DNA of 64,000 nucleotides from Geosiphon pyriformis (Eukaryota; Glomeromycota; Glomeromycetes; Archaeosporales; Geosiphonaceae): NCBI GenBank assembly GCA_016748015.1, contig JAAOMT010000135.1, positions 637,326-701,325 on the forward strand, written 5' to 3'. The notes under the pieces were generated by a model that was not told the DNA's origin, made no database searches, and was given only the letters and a program-made list of their open reading frames with translations. Shown in pieces: positions 35,695 through 48,789 of this stretch; within the stretch, counting starts at the first letter, position 1, and each line of letters starts with the position of its first letter. The position numbers were made by a program, and so were the translations under genes.

Positions 35695-36537
35695 TGTTAC
35701 AAGTGATTATTTGGAGTCTCAAATCAAATAACAAACCTGTAACTTGGTGCTTAATTTATATATTAATGTTGGTAATTTCTGAAGATGTGTTTTTTGAAAG
35801 TTTTGGTTGAGTTCTTTGTATAATGGACAGAGATTTGATTAATAGATTATTCGTAGCTTCCCAAAATTGCAATTTCATCAATTTTTTTCTTAGCATGATG
35901 GCCAGTAATTCTCTTGGTAAGATATTTTCAATTTCAAGTGTCTACTCTTAGTTCTGGGTCTTTTACCAGTGCTATATTCTGATGTTAGTATCTTAGCATA
36001 TAAATTTTTTTAATCAAGTTAACAAATAACAAAGAAAATAAAGCAAAAAAAGAAATAAAAAAATAAGAAAATAAGCCTAGGCAATTTGCATGTTAGTATC
36101 CTATTAATAGCCATGATCAAGAATTATTGTTCCAGTGTGGTTAAGTATCAATTACTATTAACATAAAGTGTTAATAGTAAAGAATGGATTGAGATAGTGA
36201 ATAGTTATTTATTGATATTTGTGGTGTAAACAGTTGCTTAGATTAAATCTAAACTCAGATGTCTGTCTTTTTTACTTTTAACACTGTCACTATATATACA
36301 TAATTGAGATTCCTCAATTCTTTAATTTTTTATACCAGGAATCTTGCAATTCCTCTTAAAAAAAATCCTGGAATTCTGGAATCTTGCAATTCCTTGTACA
36401 AGAATCCTAAAATTCTTGAAATCCTGCAATTCTTTTTAAAAGGAATTCTGGAATTCCATTTTTACTATGGCTACTTTTGATTGCCTAATTTATATACTAA
36501 TATACTTTTTATATTTCATGAGTAATATTATCCTCTC
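35695..36537 (-). repeat. Left (3') LTR of element D
   Basis: TGTTACAAGTGATTATTTGG to AGTAATA. The GGAATTC-type palindromic array lies at about 36335-36455, next to TATATATA (36292-36299). Confidence 0.88.
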
Positions 36538-36559
36538 CTTTTAATATTAAGCTTTGTTG

Positions 36560-37200
36560 AGATTTCCTAATTCTAATTCTTCATTTTTGAGTTTTTTTTT
36601 TTAAGAATTACTTGTGTTATCTTGTTTTGTAATTTTTCAAATTGGGCATTGGTTATTTTTCCTATTTGATTAACAGTAATAGAGTTCATTACTGGATTAA
36701 GTAAAATTTTGGGTCAGTCTTGAAATCCAATTTGTAATTAATAAATGGTTCGTGTCTGTGTGGCTAAATTGTTTTTCCCCACAAATTGTTCAAGTTGTTG
36801 TAATATCTTTGGATCAAATAATTATTTTATCTTATCTGTATATAAGTTTTGGATATTTAAATATTGTCCCAAATGGAAATAACAAAAGTTTCTTGAAAAT
36901 TGTTGTATTCACCACTTCCAAGTTTTTTTAATTACTTCTTGATATAGAGTGACACTTGTTGGCTTTTTTATTGCCAATTTTACTTTTAGAATTATTTTGT
37001 CAATAGTGCTTTCTGGTTTCTTCTGTACTTTGTATTGGCATATTTTTCTAGTATTCCAGTATTGAATAGTTTGTTGGTTAATAGTAATTTCTATATTCTA
37101 TTGTTGAATTAGTTGGAAAAGTTGTTGTGCCAGTATGTGTATATTGTCAGTAATTTTCATTTTTTTTGTTGGCTTTGTCATATATACTGTGTCTTTTTAT
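36560..37200 (-). pseudogene. Extra ORF between integrase and 3' LTR, copy D
   Basis: Broken counterpart of 12420-12861 and 58236-58896. The reverse complement reads the same start (near 37183) and the same AQQLFQLIQQQ-like stretch (near 37110-37140), and ends at the purine tract. Unknown product; conservation of position in three copies is the evidence that it is a gene of the element. Confidence 0.5.
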
Positions 37201-37699
37201 ACTCTTTTGATTGTTTAATTTGATGTGTTTGGTTTAATAATTATGATTGGTTCCAGATCTCATGGAATCTCATCTGGTTGGACTAATATTCTCTGTACTT
37301 CTAATTGTAGAATATTATTGGTAGATAATGATATTATATGGTGATATGATTTCAATCAATCACTATGTGCTGCTTTGGTTAAGATTTTGTTGTTTAACCA
37401 TAATTTATAAGCTCTATTTCTAAGAATTTTTTCTATGTAAAATGGTCTATCTTATTTGGGGTCAAATTTTTTACTCTATTGTTTTTCAGCTTTGATATAA
37501 TATAAGAGTACTTTGTCTCTAATCTTGAATTCAATTGGTTTATCTAATAATTGATTATCATGTCTTTCTTTTTGTTTTTTTTGTAACTTTTGGATGTTAT
37601 CAGCTGCTTTTCACCATTTGTTTTTTAGTGTCTTCATTAAGTCATATGTTCTTTTTAACAATGTACTTTGGAAATTCTTTTTTGTTATTAATTCTGTTG

Positions 37700-38440
37700 A
37701 ATATGTTTTAACTTTTATCTCAACTGGTAATGTTGCTGTTCTACTGTATACTAATTCAAATAGTGTTGCTTGTGTAGTGTCTTGCTTTATTGTTCAGTAA
37801 GCAAATAATACTAATGATATAAACAAATTCCATTTGTCCTGGTTTTTTTGGCTGATCTTGGCTATTGCTTTACACAATATTCTGTTGAATCTTTCAACTA
37901 ACTCATTTGTTTGTGAATGATATGGTGATGATAATAGTCTTTTTATTCCAAATCTTTGACTTAATTTTGTCAATGTCTTATTCATGAAGTGAGTTCTTTG
38001 ATTTGATAATAGTTCTTTTAAACATCCATGTCAACAGATTAAATCTTGATGAACGAATTCAGCAATGGATTCTGCATCTGCTTTTTGAATGGCTTTTGCT
38101 TCTGGCCATTTTGTGAGATAATCTATGGCTACTGCAATATATCTGTTGTTTCTGCTGGTTATGATTAATAGTCCAACTAAGTTAATTTCTATGTGATTGA
38201 ATAGTTGTCCTATTTTGATTGGTCTTAACAGTTCACTGAATTTTGTTTCTCTTCTTCTCTGACAAACATCACAATTTTGAATATATTAGATGATATCTGA
38301 ATACATTGATGGCCAATAATATTTTTTTCTGGTTCTTTCTATGATTGTTTTTTATAAAAATATCCTGCTGTTAGATCTAAATGCATATTAAATAATATTG
38401 TCTCTTTTTTTGGTTCTGTAATTACTCTAGTTGGTTAATC
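37700..38440 (-). pseudogene. Integrase of element D
   Basis: Frame 37794-37985 reads LSQRFGIKRLLSSPYH and TNELVERFNR with the catalytic Glu. Upstream broken sequence to about 38440 aligns with the zinc domain and first Asp of A. Stops interrupt at Trp/Gln positions. Confidence 0.75.
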
Positions 38441-38679
38441 TGAATTTTTTTTGTTCTTTTGGTAAAGTATATTTTGATGGTTAATAAAATATTTTGATTG
38501 TTGTTTTATGTTATTTTGTTTTTTTTGAGATAATTTCTTCTTGAACAATTGGATATTTATATAATATTGGAGTTGTTGGTATTTTTGTATATTTATTTTT
38601 TGTTATATTTTTGGGTTGAAATGTTTTTAGATTTGTTTTATTCTCGACAATCTGTTGGCATTTTTTTTTTGTAATGTAC

Positions 38680-40130
38680 TGTATAATTAAATAGTAAAAG
38701 TTCTATTTTCCATCTGACATGGTAATTGTCTCCAAATTCTTGCTTTTGGATTAAAATCAATCTTTTATGATTAGTGTACACATTAAACTTTTGACTCAAG
38801 TATTCTTTTTATTTAATGACAGCCCAATAAATAGCTAAATGTTCTAGTACTGAAGTTCTATAGTTCTTTTCAGCTGGATTTAAGCTTCTACTGACATAAG
38901 CTACTGAATGTTCTTGTTCATCTGGTTTTTTCTAAGATAGTACTGCTTCTAATGCTTAACCAGATGCATTAGTGGTAATAATAAATAGTTTGCTGTAATC
39001 TGAATAGATTAATACTAGAGCTTGAATAAGTTTTCTTCTCAGTGTGTCAAAGACTTTTTGTTGAATTTTAGTCCATTTATATTTGGTGTTCTTTGTTTGG
39101 AGAGTATGTAATGGTTGAGCTATTTTGGAAAAATCTTTGATAAATCAGTAGTAGTATCCAGCAAATCCCAAGAATGCTCTTAATTTTGTGAAATTATTTG
39201 GTACTGGAAAGTTCTTAACAATCTCAATCTTATCTGGATCCGTTTTGATACCATTTTTGCTTACATGTCCCAAAAACTTGAGTTCAGTTTTTTCAAAGAA
39301 ACACTTAGTTGTATTCAATTTTAATTCAGCTCTTCTTAGTTTTTTAAATACTTGTTGATGATAGTATAGATGATTATTAAATGTTTTGGAGAATATATTA
39401 GTGTTATCCAGATATACAACTACTGATTTCCATAACAGTCTGGTATAAACAATTTTCATAAGTTGTTGGAAGATGGCTGGAACATTTATCAAGCCAAATA
39501 GTATAATTTTAAATTCAAAATTTTCTTCTCATATTATAAAAGCCATTTTCTTTTTATCTTCTGGTTTTATGGCTACTTGTCAGTAATTACTGTTTAAATC
39601 TAATATTAAGAACCATTTCTTTCCTCCAAAAGCATCAAAAAGTTTTTGGATCTTTGAAGTTAGATAGCTATCTTCTTTTGTTACTCCATTCAGCTTCTGG
39701 TAATCTACACAAAAGCAGATTTTCCCATTTTTTTTACAGACTAATACCACTGGTAATAATCATAGATTTATTGATGGCTAAATTAGCCTATTGTTAAGCA
39801 TTCAATTAATTTCTTAACAAATAATTTTATGGCTGGCTGATAGTACTTGGTATGCTCTTTGTTTGATTAGTATTGTATTTCTAGTCTTAATCTAATGCTG
39901 GATAATATCAGTTCTGCCAAATTTGTTTTCACTAGCAAAAATGTCATTGAAATTGTTGAGTAATATTTTAAGCTGCATATATTATAATGGGTCTAAATTT
40001 CCTAAGTTCATCTGTTCTAATTGTTCTGGTTGGAACAGATAACATTTTTTTCATCTGTATATTGTTTAAGATGTAATATCTATATATTTACACAGTTGTG
40101 GAAAGTCTGGAATAGTGTTTAACAGTTAGG
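38680..40130 (-). pseudogene. RT/RNase H of element D
   Basis: Frame 39145-39492 contains VVVYLDNTNIFSKTF (catalytic YLDD changed to YLDN) and LKFLGHVSKNGIKTDPDKIE, the connection to RNase H. The upstream palm (FCVDYQKLN-like, about 39690-39730) and downstream RNase H (about 38850-39000) are readable with stops. Confidence 0.8.
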
Positions 40131-40422
40131 CTTTAATTTCAGTGGTTAAATATCCAATGGTAGTTCCTTCTGGTATCTTGATGATATTTTCCATGTTGTT
40201 GTAAATGGAAATTTTGATATGATTGTGGTTCTTGGCTGGTATGTATAGATTAACTAATTTAATCTTTTCTGATTCACAAAGTGTTGTTTCTGTCTTAAAA
40301 ATCTGAATCTGATTCTTTATTTTTCTCTCTATGATTAATATGTACTGGTCATATGGTGGAATAGAAATTGGTTGACAGGTAAAAATAATTTCTCTCTTAT
40401 TAACAATTTCTTCTTTTGCCAT
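40126..40422 (-). pseudogene. Segment between dUTPase and RT of element D
   Basis: 98-codon frame containing FTCQPISIPPYDQYILIIER and GTTIGYLTTEIKA, collinear with 54990-55280 in element A. No known domain; it follows dUTPase motif 5 and precedes RT. Confidence 0.6.
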
Positions 40423-40434
40423 ATTAACTGGTAT

Positions 40435-40860
40435 ATCTATTCTACCTGTGGATCCAAAACCCTATATCCTTCTAGCTGTAATTTCTAATTCTTTTCTGTT
40501 TCTCACTAATACTAATTAAGCTATTTTAACCAAAGGCAGGAATATTGCCTGTGCTATTTTTTTATTTAGCTCTATGATGTAGGTCTTTTTTGAGTCATTT
40601 TGTAATATTGCAATGATATTTTCTACATATCCTGTGTTAATTATTTCTTTTTTGATGTTAACTTTTTTTTTCGCTAAACTACTCCTAAATGCTTATTAAA
40701 CCATTGTTGTTGCTGAAATTTCTAATGCTACTTTGAGATCAATGCATGTATGTAAATGTGGTTCTAATTTAATAGTATTTTTTCAGATCAAACCCAATAT
40801 TGGTATCATGTACACATTTTGGCATAATACTTTCATTATTATTACTAAATTATTTCAATT
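40435..40860 (-). pseudogene. dUTPase domain of element D
   Basis: Reverse complement of the region collinear with 54544-54975. Motif 5 is almost perfect: at about 40440-40485 it reads ARRI, stop, GFGSTGRID, the stop lying at a Gln position of the Gly-rich loop. The upstream motifs are recognisable only by alignment to A. An acid-rich linker (40850-41062) and a CDHC...CNEC cluster (about 41085-41145) precede it. Confidence 0.7.
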
Positions 40861-42256
40861 CTTGCTTCTTGGTGAGATCAGAAAGAGTGATATATTGTTC
40901 AAGATTTGAATCAGAGTTCGAATTGTGGTTGTCATTGCCAATTTGTATAGAGCTGAAACCATTGTTTTTATTATTGTCATTGTCGGAGTTTGAATCAGGG
41001 TTGAAGTTCAATTCTGATTCTGATGTGCAGCTGCTAATTGGTTCATCTTTCTCTGGAATCATGTAAATTATGCATGGTGATAGATTGTAAATAAGATTAC
41101 ACTCATTACAATACTAGAAGTTACATAGAATCAAACAGTGGTCACATAATCAGGTGTTTATTTCTTCCAAACACTGTTTCTGGTCTTTTCTTGTTGGTGC
41201 CAAATTTTGGTAATGCTTATGAAACTTTTCTGGGCCTGTTTTTATGTCGAGAAAAACATTTGGGTTTAGAATAAGGACAATGTTGACTGGTTTTAAAGGA
41301 TTATTTTTAATTTTCAAGATTTTGCTAAGTGTGGTTTCTTTGACTTTGGTATTTGCTATTCTTCAGATCTTATCTTCATTATGTGGGTAGCCATCTAAGC
41401 AAGTTATTGCTTGGTGCCAAGCTGCAATAATGGAAGTGTCACAACTGACCCAGTTACTTATGAGGATTATGTATTGACACAAAGCATTGCACATTTCTCT
41501 TTAACCAAAAATATTGTTTCATATTTCTTCATTGAGCAATCATTCTTCACAAGTGAGACATAGTTTATTGTCCCACTTGTCTTGTCATTTTGGATAGCCA
41601 TAGCATTTTTTATGGCATAGCTTACAATAATAGTGGATTCTGGTCCAATAGTTTTCATCAGGTGCTATCTAAGCTCTTATGGAGGAAAGTTTTTTTTTAC
41701 AGTCCTTGCATTTGAGGAGTATATATGGCAGCTTTTTTATTGGCTTATGTGAATACTCTCTTTTTTAGCCACTAGTTATTTCCTCTGTATTAGTGTTTTT
41801 TTCTAGTGTGTTCTTTTCCTTTTTTTTCTCTTTGTCATTCTAGGAAAGTATTGGTAGTAATTTGTTGTGTTTGGTGTTGGCCCAGAAAACTTGATAAGCT
41901 TCCCAGATAGGTTTTCTTTCTTCTTTTTTTAATTTGATGAGTGGTTTGTCATTGGTAGTGGTTTTAAAGTGACCACAAGTAGCTGACACATGTATGTAAT
42001 AGCCATTTTGGCTAAGCTGCAGTTCTTAAGTGTTCTAGTTAAGCACAGCATTAGTTTTAGACAGCCAGTTATTCCTAATAAGAGCTTGATACTAAGTTGC
42101 TTTCATTACAAAAACTTTGATGGGTATAATAATGCCATTAATTTCAATAGATAATTTGTCTATTTTGCCAATTGGAGTTTTGATCACTCCATTGGCTGTT
42201 ATAATTCTGGCACTGGCAGTGTAATCAATTCAGCAATCTAATTAGTCCATGAGTTG

Positions 42257-42496
42257 TTATGTAATAATGCTGTCTGTTAACCTGTTATCTAATATGAGTT
42301 TGATGAAGTGGCCATCAACTTTAGCATTAGTGTACATGGCAGTAATTGGTTTTTTTTTGAGAGCAGCTCTATTAAATAATGGCATAGATGACAGTTCTTC
42401 AAGTTTGAATGGAAAGATTGTTACTAGTAATTCATTGTTGATGATAATAGCTAGAAGTATATTACTGGTAAGTGGTTGTGTTTGGTTGGTTTCCAA
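42257..42496 (-). pseudogene. Protease of element D
   Basis: 79-codon frame with KPITAMYTNAKVDGHFIKLI followed by LDNRLTDSIIT; the retropepsin DSG is changed to DNR, so it is inactive. Confidence 0.75.
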
Positions 42497-42569
42497 ATTA
42501 TTGGATGAGGTGTTTTCTGGGGTAATTAAGAGGCTTAAATAGTGTTGAAAATTCAGGTTTTGGGTGTAC

Positions 42570-44690
42570 TTAATGCCTGAATTCCACTGTCGAGATCCTG
42601 ATGGTTGAGTTAAAGAATTGAGAATCAGTTAATGGACTACTATTGCTGATTTCCAGCTTTGTTGTGTCATTTTCGATCTTTGGATTCTGTTTTGAGATAA
42701 GTTTTGTGGCAGTATTTGAATTTGTGGAGGCTGATATATTACTTGTGGCTGCAGTTAATATATTATAGGTGTTGTCAACTGATAAATTAGAGCTATATAT
42801 ATTGGTGGTTAATAAATTGGCTGCTGTGTTATTTGAGTGTAATGAGGTAAGTATTGATCCTGATTTGAGTATTGATTTGAAATTTGAAACCTGCAATTGG
42901 GGTTTTGATATTGATTTTCCAATTATGAATTATTATTATAAGAATAGCAGTCAATTTTCAAATGGCCTTGTTTACCACAATTGTGACAGATACATATTTC
43001 TTGCTGTCATGGCTAATTGGATGATGATGAAAGACACGACTGATTTTGGAAGTGATTCACATTTCTAGAATTATTGTGTTGTTGAGGTGGCTGATAAATT
43101 ACATGATTGTCAGCTAAGTATCTTTCTAATTTCTGATTAATTGAATTACTGAGTTGTTTAAATTTGGAATTCAAGTCAAATGATCTATTCATAACTAGGT
43201 TTATGGCTTGGACATGGTTAGCCTCAAGTTTGGTAAATTTGAAATCTTAGGCATTGATGATTGCATCTTGAAGAGTTTGCAGATGCATTGGACATATGTG
43301 TTGAAAAATACTACTGCATAGTTCACAGATGAATTGGTTCAGAATTTGTGGTGCTGTAAAGTAATTTACATTAATTGCTTGTATTTGGCACAAATTTCTA
43401 TAGAAGCATCTTAAGTAAGTAATAACTGCTTTAGTTTCTTCTTGTTTGATGGTGATAAAAGTATTGGTTAAGTGATTAATACTGTTATTGTTGTTAAAAT
43501 ATCTCAAGAACTCAAGCTTGAATGTGTTAAAATCTTAAGGTTTGTTGACCAAGCTCTAATATCATAAGTTAACAGTATCCTAAAAGAAATATGGAATGGC
43601 TTGCATGGCTCATGCATTATTCTATTCATTGGCTGCGATGGCTTTTTCCACATTTTTCAGCCACACTTAGATGTTGTCTTTTTTGCTCATGAATTTTTCG
43701 AGTTTTACTATTGGAATGTAGATCATTAGATCCAAGTTTGGTTGTTGTGGTGGTTAAAGTGGTAATTGCTGAGGTAGTATTGGCAGCTGTTGAAGTTGTT
43801 CAGCAATCAGATCAATTGGTTGTTGATTAATAATGATTTCTGGAGGTAAGTTTTATTGATTGATTAACTCGGAGTTTGGATTGTTCAAAGTTTACTGGTT
43901 TTGAATATTTAGAGTTTTAACTTTCAGATTTTCTGCAATTGGGTTTTGATAATTAAATTTTTGATCCTCTTCTTCTTTTTTTTCTGATGCTGTTATCTCT
44001 CAAGGATTTGTAGTTCTGAAATCTGATAGAGGTGGTAGTGATTAGAATCCTAATGGTATTAGCAATTATGATTTAAATCCTTTAAAGTAATCATCATAGG
44101 TTTCTAATAACTTCTCTTTCTTTTGTTTACTTTGAAATAGTAATTATCCAAATGTTAATGTTACATTTAATGTGGACATGTCTGCTAATGCAATATTAAT
44201 AGTACTGCTAGATATGTGATGATATAATAAATATAATGGAAATTCAATTCTTTGTTTCTTCTATGTTGATAATTGTATTTTTTTTGGAATTACTGCTGGT
44301 GTTTGTAACTTTTTTTTGTCTTTATCTGTGTAGGTAATAAAGAATTGTTGTTGAGTGTATCTTTTAATTTCTTGATTAATTTCTCTGATGATTAGTGTGA
44401 AACTGTAATTTTGTAATAAGCTGGTGTGTTGGATTAATTCTGTATAGAAATTTTCTCTTGCTGATTCAATGTCAACTGGTCTTTTCAGAAAATCTGTGAT
44501 TTTTTTTTGACATAAAAGTTGAAGGCTGATTCTACTGGATAATGATTGTTGATTAAGCCTAATTGTTGGCTGTACTGTTAAAATAAGAATTTAGCAAATC
44601 TTAAATGGTTTGTCCTTATTATTTCTGGTTCTGCCACTTTTGAATGATTATTGTTAATGCTGGTTTTCTGTAAGATTATATCTCACAGGA
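42570..44690 (-). pseudogene. Gag of element D
   Basis: Broken frames aligning with A gag. Frame 43247-43507 holds MRYFNNNNSINHLTNTFITI and EETKAVITYLRCFYRNLCQI (capsid). The nucleocapsid knuckle lies near 42960-43010. Frame 42570-42896 is the Ser/Thr/Asn-rich linker to protease. Confidence 0.7.
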
Positions 44691-44699
44691 AGCACCAAA

Positions 44700-45507
44700 T
44701 GTTACAAGTAATTATTTGGGGTCTCAAATCAAATAAAAACTTATAATTTGGTGCTCAATTTATATATTGATGTTGGTAATTTTTAAAGATGTGTTTTTTG
44801 AAGGTTTTGGTTGAGTCTTTTGTATAATGAACAGAAATTTAATTGATAATTTATCTATAGCTTCCCAAAACCACAATTTCATTAATTTTTTTCTTAGTGT
44901 AATGACCAGTAATCCTCCTGATAAGATATTCTCAATTTTGAGTGTCTATTCTTAGTCCTAGGTTTTTTACCAGTGCTATATCCTAATGTTAGTACTTCCA
45001 TGTGTAAATCTTTTTAATCAAGTTAACAAACAACAAAAAAAATAAAACAAGAAAAAAAATAAAGAAATAAGAAAATAAGCCCAAGCAATTTGCATGTTAG
45101 TATTCTATCAATAGCTGTGATCAAGAGCTATTGTTCTAGTGTAGTTAAGTATTAATTACTATCAACATAAAATGTTGATAGTAAAGAGTGGATTGAAATA
45201 GTGAATGGTTATTTATTGATATTTGTGATATGGATGATTGCTTAGATTAAATTTAAACTCAGATGTCTGTCTTTTCTACTTCTAATACTGTCATTATATA
45301 TACATAATTGAGATTTTTCAATTCCTTAATTCTTCACACCAGGAATCCTGGAATTCTGAAATTCTGCAATTTTTTGTATAAGAATTCTGAAATCCTTGGA
45401 ATCCTGCAATTTTTTTTGAGAAAAATCCTGGAATTCTATATCTATTATGACTACTTCTGATTGGCTAATTTATATACTAATATACTTCCTATATTTTATA
45501 AGTAATA
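44700..45507 (-). repeat. Right (5') LTR of element D
   Basis: TGTTACAAGTAATTATTTGG to AGTAATA; 808 bp against 843 bp for its partner. Palindromic array at about 45335-45440. Confidence 0.88.
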
Positions 45508-48085
45508 TTGAGTGCATGATGGTCTTAACTAGAGTAAAGTGTTTTCTCTTTTACTGTGGAGGATCTTCTATGATCCTTTTTTATGTAAAGTTAAAAGACA
45601 AGAGAATTTGTGTAAATACCAAATTGACACTAAGTTTGTTATTAAAACTGGCAGGTTAGAAAACCAAGGTGGTTTGACTTCATTTTTTGCAGTTAGAACT
45701 TTTGTTAATAATACAATTTAGGTGAGAAGTAACCAGGCTGTTATTCAGTACATTTTGGACATTGCTAGTGAGTTTTTTAGTATGAATGACATCTCCATTA
45801 ATAATGAAAAGACTGTGGCCATTCCTATTAACAAAAGAGTTAAGAAAGCATCACTATTGATAAATGGTTTGCCAATTTTAATTGCTCATAAAAAAGAGTT
45901 TCATAGGTATCTTGAGATTTATTTGTTGTCTGAGAGTTTGTCCAAACCCAGTTTGGTGAGAGCTTATTCAGATGTTAGGTTCTTTGTTAATTTGGTTTTG
46001 AAGAAGGCTATTTCAAATAAACAGTTTCTTTATCTGGTGTTAGCTGTGTTGCAACCCATTATTGATTATAGGTCTTAGTTTAGTTTTCTTTTTAGGAGTG
46101 TGTATATTAAATAGAACACATTAATTAGAAAGGGTTTAAGGTTTAAGGCTGGACTACCAAAAGATTTTTCTAAGAAGGCTCTTTACTATCCGTTTTTGTA
46201 TGGTCTAAAGTCTTTTGAACAGTTGCAGACTGAATGCAAAATAGCTTCTGTACTAAGTTTCTCAAATGCTGATGAGATTCTGGGTCACCTGTTTAATTAT
46301 AAGTCTCTAGACTTATAGGTTTTAAGTTAGTTGTCTGTTTATCTTTTATGTTATTTGGTCAGATTGCATGTCAAACCAGTTAACAATTTTTTGGCTGGTG
46401 TTATTGGAATTTTTTTGAATTGTAATATGTCTTTTGGGAACTTTTCTCTTATGACATTCCATTTTTCTAGTGAGACACCGATGTCTTTAGTTCTGGAGGA
46501 TTCTTTGTTTTATGATGTTTTATGCTTACTTAGGAAATTTGGGGTTGTTTTTATCGAACAGCTATATACTAAAAAGAGTTTGATTTTTGACTGAAAAAGC
46601 TTCTATCATTAGAAAAAGCTCCATTCAAGAGACTCAGTTCCTCATTGGTTCAATTTGTCATGTGACTTTTTGGCTTATTTCTTCCCTATTGATGGTCTAC
46701 CTGTTACTAACCTCTAGTCACTGGATGTTGGTAGTTCAGGTGGTGTTTTTCAGCTGAAACAGTGTTTTTTTATTTCTAATTTAAATGTTATTAAGATTTA
46801 TATAGACAAATCTTTAAAAAATTTGGGTACACAGAAGATAGAGTATGGTGCAGCTGCATATTTCTCAGATGTAAATCTAAGTATTGGCATTAGGATTGGC
46901 AGGTTGGTTTCTTCTATTATGGCTGAATTGCAGACAATTACTTTGGCTTTGGAGTGTGTTCCTTCTTATAGTTCTGTTGTGATTTATTTAAACAGTTAAG
47001 CTGCCTTAGATGCTTGTGCTGCTGAGTCAGTTTTGACTTCTCTGGACTTCTGCAACCATTGCTGGATAGAACAACATGGTGTTGTAAATCTGATTAGGGA
47101 AAAGAGGCTTAGCATTTTTTGGTATAAAATTAAAAGACATTTGAGTGTTTTGGGTAATGAGTGTGCTGACAAGTTAGCCAATTCTGTTACAAGTTTGAAT
47201 TTGGTGCTTCTTGTTTTGATTAAAGAAATGTTTATTAAGGCTGGTGGGGTGGCAGTGTTCAATAATGTTTGGTATTTTGCTCAGAATGTTTTTAGGTCTA
47301 TAAATTGTGCTTGTTAGGAGGTTGGATCTGGTTTTGCTGTTATTGACAAAGATATAATTAGTGATGTGAATTGGGTTTGTACTGCTTCAGTTTGGCACTC
47401 CAATTCACATATGGCAAATGGTTTTACCAGTAAGTCTATTGCTGGTCTATGTTCGTATTTTTTGAAGGCTTTGTATTACTACCTGCCAGTTGCTATGTGA
47501 AAGTGCTTGTATAATAGAGATTATCCAAGTGTTTTGTGTTTTCATTGTGGAAAAGTGGAGAGCTTTGATTACTCTTTTGTGTGTGTATTTGACTCTGAAG
47601 TCTGTAAAGATCTGCTTGCATCTTATCTGGCTAAGTAGTGTGCTATGTTTGGTTTGGGTCTCCCTTTGTTTCAGGTCTTGTGGGTGCTTTTTTTGTGTGC
47701 TTCTGATAATGTGCTATACACCACTTTGAGCAAAGGCTTCTTGTTTAGGGATTGATATCTGGAGACTGTATCTGTTTTGAATGATGCTAAGTCTGCAGAA
47801 AAAGTTATTATTAACTTCATTTGGGGTATTGGTGCTGCTCACCATAGTAACATATGGTTGGTTAGAACCAAATATAGAACTTTTATAGAAAAAGGTGGTT
47901 TTGTTCCATGTAATGGTTTTGTTTTTTTATGACCTAAGGTCTGTCATTTTTGCTTTCAGCTGAGATAGTTAAGTTGTTTGGGATTGCTAAGGCACTTGGT
48001 ATCTGTTTTGGTTTTTGTAAACTTTGCTGTTTTTTTTTTGGTATTGATAGTGTAATGTCTGTTATAATAAATTCATAGTATTGCT
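45508..48085 (+). pseudogene. LINE ORF2: RT C-terminal half, RNase H and C-terminal domain
   Basis: RT continues with LLLWRIFYDPFLCKVKRQ. The catalytic FVDD reads FVNN in TFVNNTI (about 45702-45720), so it is dead. RT thumb sequence follows in 45722-46078 and 46331-46594. An RNase H domain is seen from about 46795 (IKIYIDKSLKNLGT, MAELQTITLALECVPSYSSV, LGNECADKLANSV). A Cys pair with His (CFHCGKVES, about 47540) is the usual C-terminal knuckle. Homologous to the younger fragment at 23351. Confidence 0.82.
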
Positions 48086-48215
48086 TTGATCAGTTCAAAT
48101 AGCTGGTTATGTGTAGAAAATGCATAATTTGTGCCTAGTTTAGATTACTTAGTTTAATATATTGTACTAGGTGGCATTTGGGCCTTATTTGTTAAATGTT
48201 AATAATAATAAAAAA
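48086..48215 (+). mobile_element. 3' tail of the full-length LINE
   Basis: TCAGTTCAAATAGCTGGTTA through GTGTAGAAAATGCATAATTT to an AATAATAAT repeat and A run. It ends the LINE that began near 25381, giving a 22.8-kb span of which about 5.2 kb is LINE. Confidence 0.8.
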
Positions 48216-48789
48216 AACTTTTTATTTTAAATATTAGTTTTTTAATTATAAAAAAATTTTTTAAAAATTGGTTTAAGATTTTTATTCTTTTAACATATTA
48301 AAAAATAATCAAATTAATATTTATTTTAAATTTAATTAAATATAAAAAAAATCTTTCACTATAAAAAATTTAGTTTAAATAAAAATATTAAATATATAAA
48401 TACTTATTTAAATTAGAAAATAATTAATTAATATTTCAAAAAAAAAATTTTTTTTTAATAAGTAAGATTTAATTATAATCTAATATAATATATTAAATTA
48501 AGTAATTTAAACTAAGTGTATATTATATGTTTTTTATATATGACTAGTTACTTAAGCCACTTAAAACAATATTATATTAAAACAAAAAAAAACAAAAAAA
48601 GCTAAAAGTAAATCTAATTTACTAATTTTTTTAATAATATTATTCAAATTTTAAAATCAAAAATAAATTTACTAAGAAACAATCTAATTATTTTAATATT
48701 ATTTTTGATTTTAGTATTAAACATATTTTTTAGAATAATAACATGTTTAATTGTGTTTTTACTTAAAAAAAAAACTTAATAATTAGTAT
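48216..48789. other. AT-rich interval with a minus-strand LINE tail (about 48475-48560)
   Basis: The reverse complement of 48475-48560 reads the LINE tail core (GTGGCTTAAGTAACTAGTCA, then an ATATAAAAAACATATAAT-like stretch). The rest shows only A/T runs. Confidence 0.5.

Larger units (their letters stand above)
35695..45507 (-). mobile_element. Ty3/gypsy family 1, copy D (complete, inside the LINE RT gene)
   Basis: LTRs 35695-36537 and 44700-45507 flank a collinear gag, protease, dUTPase, RT/RNase H, integrase and extra ORF on the minus strand. Removing D rejoins the LINE RT reading FGLINRY to VHDGLN and WRIFYDPFL. The purine tract (reverse of TTATCCTCTCCTTTTAATATT's first 20 bases) adjoins the left LTR. 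The primer-binding region (reverse complement begins TTTGGTGCTTCCTGTGAGAT) adjoins the right LTR. Confidence 0.92.

Noticed and set aside
42249-42542. Plus-strand 97-codon frame with hydrophobic segments
   Set aside because: Antisense of the protease of element D.
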